Source of the DNA: Symsagittifera roscoffensis
Lineage: Eukaryota > Xenacoelomorpha > Acoela > Convolutidae
Assembly: GCF_963678635.1 (NCBI RefSeq)
Contig: NC_087069.1
Coordinates: forward strand, 55,100,928-55,164,927
Reading direction: 5' to 3'
Length of the DNA stretch: 64,000 nucleotides
Shown here: positions 32,527-42,060 of the stretch, piece by piece
Layout of the letters: every line of letters begins with the position of its first letter
How positions within the stretch are numbered: the stretch's first letter is position 1
Notes under the pieces: generated by a model
Seen by the model: the letters and a program-made list of their open reading frames with translations, nothing else
Told to the model about the DNA's origin: nothing
Database searches by the model: none
Position numbers and translations under genes: made by a program

Positions 32527-33777
32527 ATGGGCGCGTCCCTCGCTGTAATTCTGGCAAACTTATGGCTGAAAGAATACGAATTTGCTCTACGACAACAAAT
32601 ACCGGTGGGAACGGGGGTACAGCAAATTAATGACAAAAACGGCTTGTGCCCATGTTGCAGCAGGAAAGTCACATATAGATCAAAGGGGGTTGAATGCGAG
32701 AGTTGCCGAAACTGGTATCATCTAAAATGCGGAAAAATATCCGATGACGTATACGCATCAATAACCGAGATAGTCTGGTACTGTGAAAGCTGCTGCCGAG
32801 CTAAGAACAAGGAGAAGGATACTCCCCAAGTGAAATTGTTCCTCAGGTATGTGGATGACATTGTTAGAACAGTCAGAGGGGAGCCGAGTTGTCTTCTCGA
32901 TGCCGCCAATTCTCTTCATCCAAATTTGCAGTTCACTCTAGAGAAAACTAATTCGGACGGGAAATTGCCGTTCCTGGATTTGAACATAAATGTATCGCAG
33001 GATAGGCGTGTAACTTGCAGTTGGTATCAAAAACCAACAGATACAGGGACTATACTGAACTATAGAAGCTGCGCCCCAACTCAGTATAAGCGTAGTGTTA
33101 TCCAAGGCACTGTACACAGGGTTTTTAGGAGTACATCTAGCTGGGAGCAATTTGATAAGGCTATGGAAACTAATAGGGCGCAATGGCTGACAAATCAGTA
33201 CCCTGAAAATTGGTCCGCAAAGGTGGCTTCAGACGCCTTGTGCAAGATCATTGAGGGTAAAGGCAAGCTCCTGGATAGTGACAGGGGTTTGTCAGTTCAA
33301 TCACCAAAGGATGAGAAGCCCCCAATGCTGATGGTGCAATATAGAGGTAACCAGAGCCAATGTTTTGCTAACAGGTTACGAAAGTTAACGAACGTTCAAG
33401 TGGTTTTCATGGTTTTCACCACAAGAAAACTACAATCATGTTTACCATCACTGAAGTCAGCATTTTCTAATGACCTCAAGTCAAGAGTGGTTTATAAACT
33501 GTCATGTAGTGGATGCACTTCCACCTATGTCGGACAAACTGTTCGACATTTGACCACTAGAATTGAGGAACATAAGAAAGCAGACTCACCGGTAGGCCTC
33601 CACCTTCAGCAATGCCAACTTGAGGGAAATAGCGCAGATCTTAGTTGGGAAATTATAAATAGGTCAAACAACCAAACAAAATTGCTAACACTAGAGGCAA
33701 TACATATCAGGAAAGAGAAACCGGGCTTGAACACGCGCGATGAGTTTAGGAGCAGGGAGTTAACACTGAAAATTTAG
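32527..33777 (+). CDS. Penelope-like RT C-terminal half with embedded PHD finger and GIY-YIG endonuclease
   Basis: 416 codons. RT motif B (GASLAVILANLWLKEYE) is followed at about residues 38-90 by a C4HC3 PHD-like finger: CPCC, CESCRNWYHLKC and WYCESC. RT motif C (FLRYVDDIV), KLPFLDLNI and WYQKPTDTGTILNY come next. The linker holds KRSVIQGTVHRVF. The C-terminus is a GIY-YIG nuclease (VVYKLSCSGCTSTYVGQT, then RHLTTRIEEH). All zinc ligands of the PHD finger are present. In Penelope-like RTs motifs B and C normally follow each other closely, so the finger is an insertion in the palm. The stop codon lies in the right pseudo-LTR. Confidence 0.92.
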   Translation: MGASLAVILANLWLKEYEFALRQQIPVGTGVQQINDKNGLCPCCSRKVTYRSKGVECESCRNWYHLKCGKISDDVYASITEIVWYCESCCRAKNKEKDTPQVKLFLRYVDDIVRTVRGEPSCLLDAANSLHPNLQFTLEKTNSDGKLPFLDLNINVSQDRRVTCSWYQKPTDTGTILNYRSCAPTQYKRSVIQGTVHRVFRSTSSWEQFDKAMETNRAQWLTNQYPENWSAKVASDALCKIIEGKGKLLDSDRGLSVQSPKDEKPPMLMVQYRGNQSQCFANRLRKLTNVQVVFMVFTTRKLQSCLPSLKSAFSNDLKSRVVYKLSCSGCTSTYVGQTVRHLTTRIEEHKKADSPVGLHLQQCQLEGNSADLSWEIINRSNNQTKLLTLEAIHIRKEKPGLNTRDEFRSRELTLKI

Positions 33778-34100
33778 TCCCAAAATATTTTTGGTTTTTT
33801 ATTCCAAACGTACATGTCTAAATCGAAATTATGACTCAGAAACTTCCAGACAAATTAATTTTAAAATGTTTAATTAATTTTAGAGGTTAAAAGTATTTTA
33901 ATCTTAATAGTAATTTAGAGGTCAACTGTGATTGGCTAATTTTTTATCATGATGGTTTAGAAACAAATTGTATGTGATTTATTGTAAATAACATTTGTAA
34001 ATTGATGTTTTATCGTCATTTAGAGTAGTTTATTGTAAAAATCCTGACGATGCACATAGTTGCGAAAACGTTTGAAATTTACTTTTTAGCAAAAATTTCT
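33760..34100 (+). repeat. right pseudo-LTR of the Penelope-like element
   Basis: Overlaps the last codons of the RT ORF. Near its end is a hammerhead-like core at 34044-34067. Confidence 0.9.
34044..34090 (+). ncRNA. hammerhead-like motif in the pseudo-LTR
   Basis: CTGACGA (34044-34050), a short imperfect hairpin TGCACATAGTTGC and GAAA (34064-34067), then ACGTTTGAAATTTAC. The order matches the hammerhead core. In the left repeat the first C of CTGACGA is T. Helix II is weak, so activity is uncertain. Confidence 0.35.
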
Positions 34101-34633
34101 TCTAGAAATTTAAATTGGGTACTCACATCGTAGCACGCTCAAGAACTGGGAGTAATTAAGTTGGTAAGCAACTCGAGAATCAAATAATATAACTAAATGA
34201 GTTTAATGTTTATCAGTTTCAATAACAGGAACAAGTTTGAACTCTAGAGTATGGTTTCTCGTGAACCATTGGGACACTCAAGCTGTCCACCTTTCCATCG
34301 AAGGTTCACTCTAGTCCAGTTTGAATAATAATCCAGTCGAGCAATAATAGTCCAGTTCTCGGGAATACGCTTCCTTCTGTTTCAGATAGGACAGCTCTAC
34401 TCTAGTTTTATTGTGACGGAAATTGCGAATAGCAATTTCCTACTGCTTTATCTGGCAACTTTCCTGCGATTGTTACTCGATCGTTCTGATTTCTCTTTTT
34501 CGGTTTTCAGTTATCGCGAGAAAATCGTGCATGACAGGCTCCATTCGAATTTTTGAAAAATCAAATTTCACTCCAAAATTAAGCGTTCTTGTTTTTCTCA
34601 AGGTCAAACTTCCAAATATGACCGACTGGCACA

Positions 34634-35050
34634 TACTCCCCGGACTCAAGATTGATGTCCTCATCGCGTGCTGTCGTCTGCCAGTGAGTCCCAGAAAACC
34701 GAGTGTTGTTCAAGGTGGTCATTTACAGAAGTTTGCAGCAGACTTAAGCTTATCTACACCCCAAAATTCACGGCCATGTAAAATTTTCACACTATCGCTA
34801 AACAGCAATCAAAATCTGCACACACCTGCACCCTTGAATTCTCGCTTTTCAAGCCAATTATTTAAAATTTCTTTTGTCCCATTCAATCAGGAAATTGTCA
34901 TGCAGCATTTTGATTTATATAGTAAATATAGCATATTAATAACAATATCTGATTCGTTAAAATTTCTTTTTCGTGAACCCAGGTTTCATCCGGATTCACA
35001 CTCAAGCCCCCCTTCTCTCTCAAGACTCAAGATCTCTTCGAACCATCCGC
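34634..35050 (-). other. 3' non-coding region of element G
   Basis: Between the ORF3 stop and the 3' LTR, with GAGTCCGGGGAGTA-type sequence directly before the LTR as a polypurine-tract candidate. The homologous segment is 23671-24100 in element N. Confidence 0.7.
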
Positions 35051-36290
35051 TCATTTCGCACTCTTCGCCTTGGAGGTGCCGTACCCTGAAGTACTAGATA
35101 CGGCAAACTGTCTCAACAGTTCTTCTTCACCATCGGAGCTAATCTTGATCTCCTCCCAAGCCTCCAGCTGTTCATAGGATCGCATCCATTCCCTTTGCTC
35201 CTGCAACCACTTTGCCTGGTTGGGTAGTGCGTTCACCCTAGATTCCCGGTTCAAACAAAAGGAGTTGTGCAGGCTCAGGCTCACGTTCTTCGCCAAGTCC
35301 TCCTCTAGTATCGATTCCCTCGCTTTGGTATTGTCTCTAGACATTTTACCCACTCTCTTCCATCCTGTCGTGATCGCATTCCGATGGGTTAACAGGGGTC
35401 TCTTGAAAGCTTCCGGCCCAATCTCTGCCTGGAACTGTCGATACTCCTTTTGATGCTTTCTCATGTGATCTTTCGTTGTCATGTATAACCAAGACGTCAG
35501 TGTCGCTCGAAACCATGGAAAGTACCTCAAGCGGCTCCATACGTGTCTGACTTCCATTGGTATGGCGAATACTTTGCATGCAGTCTCAAACAACTCGAGT
35601 CTCCTGCTGTAGTCTATCGCATATAATGACTCAGCCGTTGGCGTCTTCGCTTCCCGATACTTCGTTATATTCTCTTCTATCCATCTCAGAGCCAGCATCG
35701 TAGTCACTACTAAGAGCGTCACCTTCTGCCGGTGATCCGGTAATCCGATCGACCGAATTTCTTCCATATCCCACACCAGGCAGAGGTTCTTGTGATCTGG
35801 ATACCACACCGTTTGTGCCAAACAGTGGCATGGGCATTCTCCATGGGTGATCTCAATGCTCCTGAGGTTACGCTCCCCCGAGGCTTCCAAGAGAGGCTCA
35901 AGCTCCATCATTTTCTCATGCATCGTGTCGTTCTCTTCCATGTTTGGAGCACCCCCCACAGGTTTTCCGATCACGTTTTGTCTCTCGTGATCGCTTGTGT
36001 TCTCACTTTCCAACTTCAAAAGCTCTTCTCCCCAAATTTCACTCAAGTCATCTCTCAACTCTTTCGGTACTGTCCCTCTGATTTTCCTCAACAACTTCTG
36101 CGAGTGATGCGATACCCGAGCCAACCTTACGCACTTGGGCACTGAGAAGGCCTTGTCCACCAATACTCTCTGGCTGGATGCTTCCACCATCGCCATGTGC
36201 AGTGGGTAGTGGCTTCCGCACAAATTGGCCATCATTGACCCTATCAGGGATTTTGCGTTCAATGGCAGGCCATAAGCTTCGCTCATGGGA
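35051..36290 (-). CDS. element G ORF3, C-terminal segment
   Basis: Continues ORF3 after a frameshift near 36290 (a short C-run). It contains AFSVPKCVRLARVS, NMEENDTMHEKMMELEPLLE, ECPCHCLAQTVWYPDHKN, PWFRATLTSWLYMTT and LTHRNAITTGWKRV, and ends with SSTSGYGTSKAKSAK. Nearly every one of these blocks has a counterpart in element R (58.4-59.0 and 57.8-58.1 kb), so the protein has been under selection across diverged elements. No transmembrane segment or signal peptide is evident, which argues against an envelope protein. Function unknown. Confidence 0.75.
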
Positions 36291-37923
36291 AACCCATTTC
36301 CGCCTCGAGACCAACCTTCCAGCTCCGGATGTGTTTTTGAGTCACCTGCAACACCCCAGGCCATGATTCCACGCTCAACGCAGTCACTAAATGGTGTTCA
36401 GACTCTAGCCTCTCCAGTGACTGCAGACTACACATTCTCGAGAAGAATCCGAGAGCTGTCGCTATGTTCACCGTAGTTCTCGCGTAACACTCCGCCACTA
36501 CTTGTACTTCACTTTTCTCCCTTTCCGTGATGTCTTCAAACCAAGTAACCAGATCTTCTTTTTGAAAGGACAGTATCCTGACACATGATCGTCCATCGCA
36601 GGTGTGCTCTCCACTCCCACACGTCGAATCCAGACAGCTACCCGGCTCCATCTTCTTTGCTGACCCGAGATTGTTCGTCTTTTCGCCTGACTCCTTCATC
36701 TGAGGTAAGATCAGTTTGTGCACCACACTCAACTTTGCCAAATCTTCATCTTCCGTTGGTGCTAACCTCACCCGCTCGGTGGTCTCCTCGATCAGACTCG
36801 CGTGGGGATGTGGGCACCAGGAGGGTCTTAGTGACTTCCATACCACTCCCAAGTTCGTGATCAACAAGCCATTGCCATCACCCATTTTCACTTCAACTCT
36901 CTTGTTCGAGCGCGATATGCTCACCACCTCCGGTGTTTTCTCAAGAATCAGGCCCAGGCTCGGCCTCTCTTTCTCCACCGCGTCTATTTCCACTATTTTT
37001 TCTGTCCAAAACTTCAGCAGCTCCGCTACCTCGTGGTTCCTGTGAGCGCCTCCAGTTTCTGAGTCTAAGAAGGGGTTGTAGGCTATCCCCATCACTCCCG
37101 ACACGTATTGGTATCCCCCCTTCTCACTGAGTCTCGAGTACTGCTCTGGCGAGGCCAGGTTACGGTGAACATCCTGTTCTTCTTCGAACTTCTTATTGTA
37201 AAACCTCCGTACCTCGTCCAGCTTTCTGTGGTTCTCTAGGGATAGTCTGGAACCATCTTCCTTTTCTATTCCAGTACTCTGATATACGTTTAAGATGATC
37301 GTTGAGACTCTCTTTTCCACGGTTTTACTTCCGCTTGCTCTTTGGTAGCACGCCAAGATGGTGCTATCAGACATCATTGACATTATCCATCTCAAGAAAC
37401 ATGTGGCATCCTTCCTCCTAGCCAGGCTCAAGCCATAATTATCACTGGCCACGTGTTGCATCAGTGCTTGATACACTTCTAGCTTCTTGCTTCCCAACTT
37501 CAACCTGTCATACGAGGTCAGTGTCTCCAACTCTATTCCCACCAGACTCCAGGTGAACATCAATTGTCCTGCGGTTCTAACGAAGGGATTCGCCACCAAT
37601 GGCGGTGCTGATGAGGGTGTCCTCATTGCCTCTTCAAAATGATCCTTCAATAAGTTCAGCCAGGACCTCTTCAGCTGGTTCGCCAATTCTATCTTGTTAA
37701 CCTCAGCCTTTTGCTGGGTGGCCCAATTGCGTCGTTTGCGAGCTACTCCACTGTCCAACTTCTTCAAGCAGTCTTCCATTTCCTTCAATGTCTCGAGGGC
37801 CACCCACCATGGCCGGGAGGTGTTCCTCGTCTTGCTCCTCTCCAGTGGATCACTCGTCACTTGCTTCCCCGTGGCCTGGTGTCCCTTCGAGACCCATTCC
37901 TTGCCGACATCCACTTCCCATGT
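36283..37923 (-). CDS. element G ORF3, conserved region with Cys/His motif
   Basis: About 545 codons, continuous in frame with the preceding segment except for a TAG at 37926-37924. It contains ATCFLRWIMSMM, GYQYVSGVMGIAYNPFLD and GSCLDSTCGSGEHTCDGRSC. The last has spacing C-x4-C-x4-H-x-C-x4-C, which element R repeats exactly with different filler residues, so metal binding is plausible. VVAECYARTTVNIATALGFF follows. I do not recognise the family. Confidence 0.75.
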   Translation of the reverse strand, partial: TWEVDVGKEWVSKGHQATGKQVTSDPLERSKTRNTSRPWWVALETLKEMEDCLKKLDSGVARKRRNWATQQKAEVNKIELANQLKRSWLNLLKDHFEEAMRTPSSAPPLVANPFVRTAGQLMFTWSLVGIELETLTSYDRLKLGSKKLEVYQALMQHVASDNYGLSLARRKDATCFLRWIMSMMSDSTILACYQRASGSKTVEKRVSTIILNVYQSTGIEKEDGSRLSLENHRKLDEVRRFYNKKFEEEQDVHRNLASPEQYSRLSEKGGYQYVSGVMGIAYNPFLDSETGGAHRNHEVAELLKFWTEKIVEIDAVEKERPSLGLILEKTPEVVSISRSNKRVEVKMGDGNGLLITNLGVVWKSLRPSWCPHPHASLIEETTERVRLAPTEDEDLAKLSVVHKLILPQMKESGEKTNNLGSAKKMEPGSCLDSTCGSGEHTCDGRSCVRILSFQKEDLVTWFEDITEREKSEVQVVAECYARTTVNIATALGFFSRMCSLQSLERLESEHHLVTALSVESWPGVLQVTQKHIRSWKVGLEAEMGFP

Positions 37924-38154
37924 CTATCCGTCCGTTGAACCTCTCTTCACGTTTATCTTCTGGGGCTTGAAGTCTTCCTCCGATGTCGAACTGGTGGAAG
38001 CCTCTATTTCCCTCTCTACTTCGAGTGGTCTTCTGAGCTCCGTGTTGCTCTTGTATGCCGCCGTCTTGCATCGCGCCAAAACCATGGGCGCCGTCTCTCT
38101 CAAGTTTCCTTCCGAGACAGCATCCACTGAAGGACTACTCAATCCCTCTACTTC
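37924..38154 (-). CDS. element G ORF3, short linker between two stops
   Basis: In-frame continuation bounded by TGA (38157-38155) and TAG (37926-37924). Charged and low-complexity (REIEASTSSTSEEDF). Likely a disordered linker of the same polyprotein. Confidence 0.55.
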   Translation of the reverse strand, partial: EVEGLSSPSVDAVSEGNLRETAPMVLARCKTAAYKSNTELRRPLEVEREIEASTSSTSEEDFKPQKINVKRGSTDG

Positions 38155-39075
38155 TCACTTCCTCTTGCGAGTCTTCACATCTCTGGTTGAGGGTGTTGTG
38201 GTTATCATCACTGATTCAACCTCTCTGTTTACCTCCAACCTTTCCAACTCTTGCCTCCCCCCTGCTCGAGCCTTAAGGAAATTAGTACTTTTAATCATAT
38301 TACTAGTCCCAACCTTATCCCCTTTTATATCATCAACTGTTTTATCTACAGTTTTTTGTTTCAGAGTAGAGCTGTCTTCACATTTTTTGTCTCTAGTCTT
38401 TGATCGTGACTTCCTCAGCTCTATCAGTTTGTTCAGCACCTCCTTTCTCGCCTTCTCATCCAGGCCCGTCCCCATCAGAAGCGGTTCTCCAAACTTCACA
38501 ACTGTGTCCCACAGTTCATCCTTGAATTTGTCCAGCGTCGTCTCGCTGCCCACTTCTTGATTGAATTCCTTCAAGAACTTTTGCCAAGCGTCGTCCTCCA
38601 GAGTCCCCAGGAACATGTCCTTATTTCCTTCGAATGTATTCTTTTCCCTTTCCTCCGAACTCAAGAGTATCATCATCATATTGGAGGTCTCGCTCGCCAA
38701 TGGCAATTCCAGATTCTTCCGGGGAGACGGGGTCAGAGGTGGAGTGGCAGTGTCTGCCCAATTCTCCTCGCTCAAGTCTTTCAACAGCTCTTGAGTGGTG
38801 AGCTCCTCCCCTGATGGTCTTGGTTCAGGCGTATTCCCCACTTCCATGTCCTCGCCGGCTTCGCTGAGAGTTTCATCCATACTCTCTTCTTCTGACTCAG
38901 CTCTTCTTCTCTCGAGAATTCTTTTGAACCGGTCTTCCACGGGTCCACTCCTCTTGTCTCCAGGTGTATCTACTGACAGTGGTGATGGTGTCGCCGGGTC
39001 CAATCTCTTGTACTCCGTCAGGGCCACATACAGTTGACCTGCTGCATCCAGTTCTTTTCCATACCTATCCGGGGG
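38155..39075 (-). CDS. element G ORF3, acidic/Ser-rich linker region
   Basis: Encodes a hydrophilic stretch (RRRAESEEESMDETLSEAGE, LLKDLSEENWADTATPPL, then FKDELWDTVVKFGEPLL) ending in a basic KTRKRK. It enters from the previous segment through a 1-nt shift in a run of six C near 39,073. Element R has a counterpart with LETLPEEEWENMTSP at about 61.5 kb. Probably disordered, with a helical part. Confidence 0.65.
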   Translation of the reverse strand, partial: PPDRYGKELDAAGQLYVALTEYKRLDPATPSPLSVDTPGDKRSGPVEDRFKRILERRRAESEEESMDETLSEAGEDMEVGNTPEPRPSGEELTTQELLKDLSEENWADTATPPLTPSPRKNLELPLASETSNMMMILLSSEEREKNTFEGNKDMFLGTLEDDAWQKFLKEFNQEVGSETTLDKFKDELWDTVVKFGEPLLMGTGLDEKARKEVLNKLIELRKSRSKTRDKKCEDSSTLKQKTVDKTVDDIKGDKVGTSNMIKSTNFLKARAGGRQELERLEVNREVESVMITTTPSTRDVKTRKRK

Positions 39076-40270
39076 GCTGCGAGCCTCTCATCTTTTTTGC
39101 TTGCGTCGTCCACGAATTTATCTTCGCCTCGCTAGTGTGGAAATAAACCGCCGCCGTGTAGCCGACGAACAGGGGGTCCCAGCCATCAGTGAAGTCTCTC
39201 TGCATTTCCTCAGTTGTCATCCTCGCAATTATGGATGGAACTACTAAGGGACTGTTCATTCCCAAGGTCATCCTCCTGACTATCGGGAACTCAGGCAGGG
39301 TGGCTGGCAGGATTTCTTTCTCCAATATGGCCTCCAGCTCCCTCTTAACCAGTGCAAAGCTGTCCTTCCAAGCAGGAACCCTCAAGATCTCCCGTCCGTC
39401 TGCTGTCAGTGGGTTCAAGTTCCAGAACTTGGGATATGTCTCGATGGGGCCCTCGCGTTTGCTTCCCATTCTACATTGCAGCTGTCCCCTGAAGTTGTAC
39501 ACTATCAACTCGGCATCTTTCACTTTTCCAAAGAGTACCGTATTGCTCATTTGTGCCCTGAGCACCTCCTGCCGACACAAATTGAGCGCCGTCCCATCCA
39601 GTACGCTGATAAGACTCAAGTGCGTTACAGAGTAACGATACGTTGTCACCAGGGGATCTGGAAATGCGTACGTCACTGCTGGACCGTAAATGCAGGTTAC
39701 CACCTCCTCTAGACCCCGGATTATCCCCATCGGGTCCGACCTCATTGCCAGGCACAGGTCCGTCAACAGAGGCATACCTCCATTCATCTTCTTCCACTCT
39801 TCTCTCGATTTTGGGTTCTTCTCTTCACTCGTCATGTGCCGATTCTGCATCATGAGGTATTGCACTAACAGCGTCTTCAAACCCGCGGCACACTTGTAGG
39901 AATAGGTGTCGATACTCGAGTGGACCTTCCCCATTGACAGGAACGCCCCATATTTCATCAATCGATGAAATGACACCAGTTCCCCATGGGTTAAGAGCAC
40001 TAGTGCCAGATACCCATCAACCCGAAGTGTCTCTACTCCTCGACTGAACATGTACGCTGGGCCCATGTTGAACAAGTATCTGGGGTAGACCAGATATAAA
40101 GCCAAGAGCAGGCTGATGGGCATGCCCAGTATCTCCTGCACGAAGGCTCTAAAGATAGTCGCTTTGGTGCCGAACATTTCCGCCATGAATTCTTTCCCCC
40201 AGCAAGGACTCAAGAACTTAAGAATCTCATGATCCCTTCTAGTCCTCAGCTCACCCTCTGCGTGCTCTCT
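39065..40270 (-). CDS. element G ORF3, central domain of unknown function
   Basis: About 400 codons, continuous in frame with the SGNH-2 segment except for a TGA at 40273-40271. It includes ILGMPISLLLALYLVYP, MGPAYMFSRGVETL, SYKCAAGLKTLLVQYLMMQN, AVTYAFPDPLVTTYRYS and GKVKDAELIVYNFRGQLQCR. Part is recognisable in element R (LNLAPMRMRGRAEL to LELIVGGTLQTRT near 62.1 kb). One hydrophobic patch exists but nothing like a full membrane protein. Fold unassigned. Confidence 0.7.
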   Translation of the reverse strand, partial: REHAEGELRTRRDHEILKFLSPCWGKEFMAEMFGTKATIFRAFVQEILGMPISLLLALYLVYPRYLFNMGPAYMFSRGVETLRVDGYLALVLLTHGELVSFHRLMKYGAFLSMGKVHSSIDTYSYKCAAGLKTLLVQYLMMQNRHMTSEEKNPKSREEWKKMNGGMPLLTDLCLAMRSDPMGIIRGLEEVVTCIYGPAVTYAFPDPLVTTYRYSVTHLSLISVLDGTALNLCRQEVLRAQMSNTVLFGKVKDAELIVYNFRGQLQCRMGSKREGPIETYPKFWNLNPLTADGREILRVPAWKDSFALVKRELEAILEKEILPATLPEFPIVRRMTLGMNSPLVVPSIIARMTTEEMQRDFTDGWDPLFVGYTAAVYFHTSEAKINSWTTQAKKMRGSQPPG

Positions 40271-40993
40271 TCAGAACCCTCCAATCGTCACTTCATTGGC
40301 TGCCGAGACAAATCTAGCCACCGTAATCTCTCTTACTTCGGCCAGCTCCAGTTGTTTCTCCAGAAAACTCCAGACTTGTTTCACGAGGGGTGGTGCATCC
40401 TCCCTCGTCTTATTCGTGGCGTTCTCCAGCCTTGGTCTCAAAAATGGCCACCAGCCATTCTCTTGCGTCAGACAATATGCCATCGACTCTAATTGTTTCT
40501 CCGTTTCGGCCACATTTCTTCTCTCGTTGCTCGGACCTCTAGACTTGCCGGTGGAACCTGTGATCGTCACCTCCATGCTCCGAAACCACAAGCTGGCCGT
40601 CAATTGGTTTATCGCCGGGTGATCGTCCCCGATGACTGGGCTGAACATAAGTTGCCTGGCAAAGTTCGATATCTCTAGCAAGAGCACCTCGTCTAATACG
40701 ATCAGGATGTCGGCTAATCCATAAAAGCCCCTCAGTGCATGAGATATGTCCGCCCATGCCGCTGCCAATTCTGACTTGCGGAGCCTCAGGTTCGATGGCT
40801 CCAATTCCCGATTGGGGGCTGCCATTAGAATTCGCCATCCGTTTCCCTCTGCTATCAGGATCAAGACCGCGTACACGAATTGTAGGGCGGGTGGCATATT
40901 CGCGTATCCAGGGGATGTAGTGAACACCACCTTCGTCTTGGAGCCGAATCTCGAGACAACATTCTCTTGCACCTCATTCATCGCCGCAAACAA
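40271..40993 (-). CDS. element G ORF3, second SGNH-like domain, C-terminal part
   Basis: Follows the N-terminal part across a frameshift near 41,000. It has VVFTTSPGYANMPPAL, WRILMAAPNRELEP, ILIVLDEVLLLEISN and IGDDHPAINQLTASLWF. The last resembles block V of SGNH hydrolases (D-x-x-H-P), although the Asp is not exactly three residues before His125. A long helical region follows (FLEKQLELAEVREI). Confidence 0.65.
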   Translation of the reverse strand: MFAAMNEVQENVVSRFGSKTKVVFTTSPGYANMPPALQFVYAVLILIAEGNGWRILMAAPNRELEPSNLRLRKSELAAAWADISHALRGFYGLADILIVLDEVLLLEISNFARQLMFSPVIGDDHPAINQLTASLWFRSMEVTITGSTGKSRGPSNERRNVAETEKQLESMAYCLTQENGWWPFLRPRLENATNKTREDAPPLVKQVWSFLEKQLELAEVREITVARFVSAANEVTIGGF

Positions 40994-42060
40994 CGTCTGA
41001 ATGGCTTCCCATATCTTTTCGGTGTTGGTTCATTGCCCTTCAGCTGCTCATGAAGTCCAGCCGCATGCAGATGATCATTCATTCCTGCAAACAATAGCAG
41101 CTCAGGCTCACAGGGCATCTCCGACTTTATTGCCACCACTAGAGTTAACATCTGGTTTAGTTCAGCTCCTGGCATAGAGTATATCGGAGTCTCCGGCCAA
41201 AACAGCTTAGGAGACGTTCCTTCGAAGTTTGATCCCGCCACAATGACTACCCTCGCAGCAGCTGGATCTGCTCTATCGTAAACTGCCAAAGTCTTGGCCA
41301 GCTGGGTGCTCCCACAGGGCTTCCCGTACCTGGGATCTTCCGCCAACTTCGAGCCTTCGTAAGCGGCATCTGGCAATTCCATTTCCCCCGGATTCAGCAG
41401 CTTGTCCACCACCCTCAACTGTGCCGGGGTCGCCAATTTGATCCTGGCGATGCTCGTTTGGTGTTTGGGGGGTTCTGCTATGAGTCCAGGACTCCCCAGC
41501 AGCTTGAGAAGTCTATAGTTGATGGGTCCCATGATCGCTTTCGTGGGAATTCCGGTCAGGTCCGCGGTCTCCATCAGTTTTGCTCTCGAGAAATGCGTCT
41601 CATAAGCCTTCAACCAGTCCACGCAATGATGTCTGCTCAAGTCTTCGTGCGACACTCGTTCAATACCCAGAGTCTCCGCCAATTCTCGCCTGCATTCCAA
41701 ACCTTCTAGGTCCAGCCCTTTCACCTTCTCTGGATATCTCAAGCGAGGGGTCTCCATAGGCCTCTCCACCCGCTTGCTCTCTGCCACTACCACTGAGGAT
41801 ATTACCGAACCTGGAGGCGTTGATGACGTCACCTCCTCAGACTCCATTGGCATGGCACTCGGCAATCTGGCCTGGTTGCTCCTTGAGCTGTCTCTAGAGT
41901 CGACCCTCGGTCCCAAACGACTAGACAAGGTCCTCGAGGCAAGGAATGGTGGGTTCGGAGGTGGCCCGAATGTGAATTGGGCCGTCTCTAGCAGATCCGC
42001 CTCTAGCGCATTTATGTGTCCTTGAAAGACGTCATTCAGCCACTCTGCTCCCCATCGGTC
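40978..42060 (-). CDS. element G ORF3, linker and second SGNH-like domain, N-terminal part
   Basis: Begins where the first SGNH domain ends (GAEWLNDVFQGHINALE), then a Pro/Ser-rich linker. Toward the C-terminus it has ARVVIVAGSNFEG, PIYSMPGAELNQML and LLLFAGMNDHLHAAG. These line up with SGNH blocks I (Ser retained, the Asp of GDS lost), II (Gly) and III (G-x-N-D). It is therefore a probable second, degenerate SGNH domain in tandem. Confidence 0.65.
   Translation of the reverse strand, partial: DRWGAEWLNDVFQGHINALEADLLETAQFTFGPPPNPPFLASRTLSSRLGPRVDSRDSSRSNQARLPSAMPMESEEVTSSTPPGSVISSVVVAESKRVERPMETPRLRYPEKVKGLDLEGLECRRELAETLGIERVSHEDLSRHHCVDWLKAYETHFSRAKLMETADLTGIPTKAIMGPINYRLLKLLGSPGLIAEPPKHQTSIARIKLATPAQLRVVDKLLNPGEMELPDAAYEGSKLAEDPRYGKPCGSTQLAKTLAVYDRADPAAARVVIVAGSNFEGTSPKLFWPETPIYSMPGAELNQMLTLVVAIKSEMPCEPELLLFAGMNDHLHAAGLHEQLKGNEPTPKRYGKPFRRCLRR

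Larger units (their letters stand above)
29917..34100 (+). mobile_element. Penelope-like element nested in the 3' LTR
   Basis: A 4184-bp insert bounded by a 13-bp target duplication, TCTAGAAATTTAA (29904-29916 and 34101-34113). The empty site is visible in the other LTR near 55790. Direct terminal repeats of about 341 bp (29929-30270 and 33760-34100) are the pseudo-LTRs typical of this class. The right repeat begins inside the end of the coding sequence. Coding regions: an upstream ORF, an N-terminal domain, RT with an inserted PHD finger, and a GIY-YIG endonuclease. Two stops and one frameshift break the main frame. Confidence 0.93.
29532..34633 (-). repeat. 3' LTR of element G, interrupted
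   Basis: LTR parts 29532-29916 and 34101-34633 are separated by the Penelope-like element. Together they match the intact LTR at 55413-56321. Confidence 0.93.

Noticed and set aside
37694-38560. 288-codon Ser/Leu-rich ORF on the plus strand
   Set aside because: It lies antisense to ORF3 of element G, whose frame is supported by neighbouring blocks and by homology to element R.
39065-40270. Envelope-like glycoprotein
   Set aside because: No signal peptide, fusion peptide or C-terminal anchor; one hydrophobic patch only.
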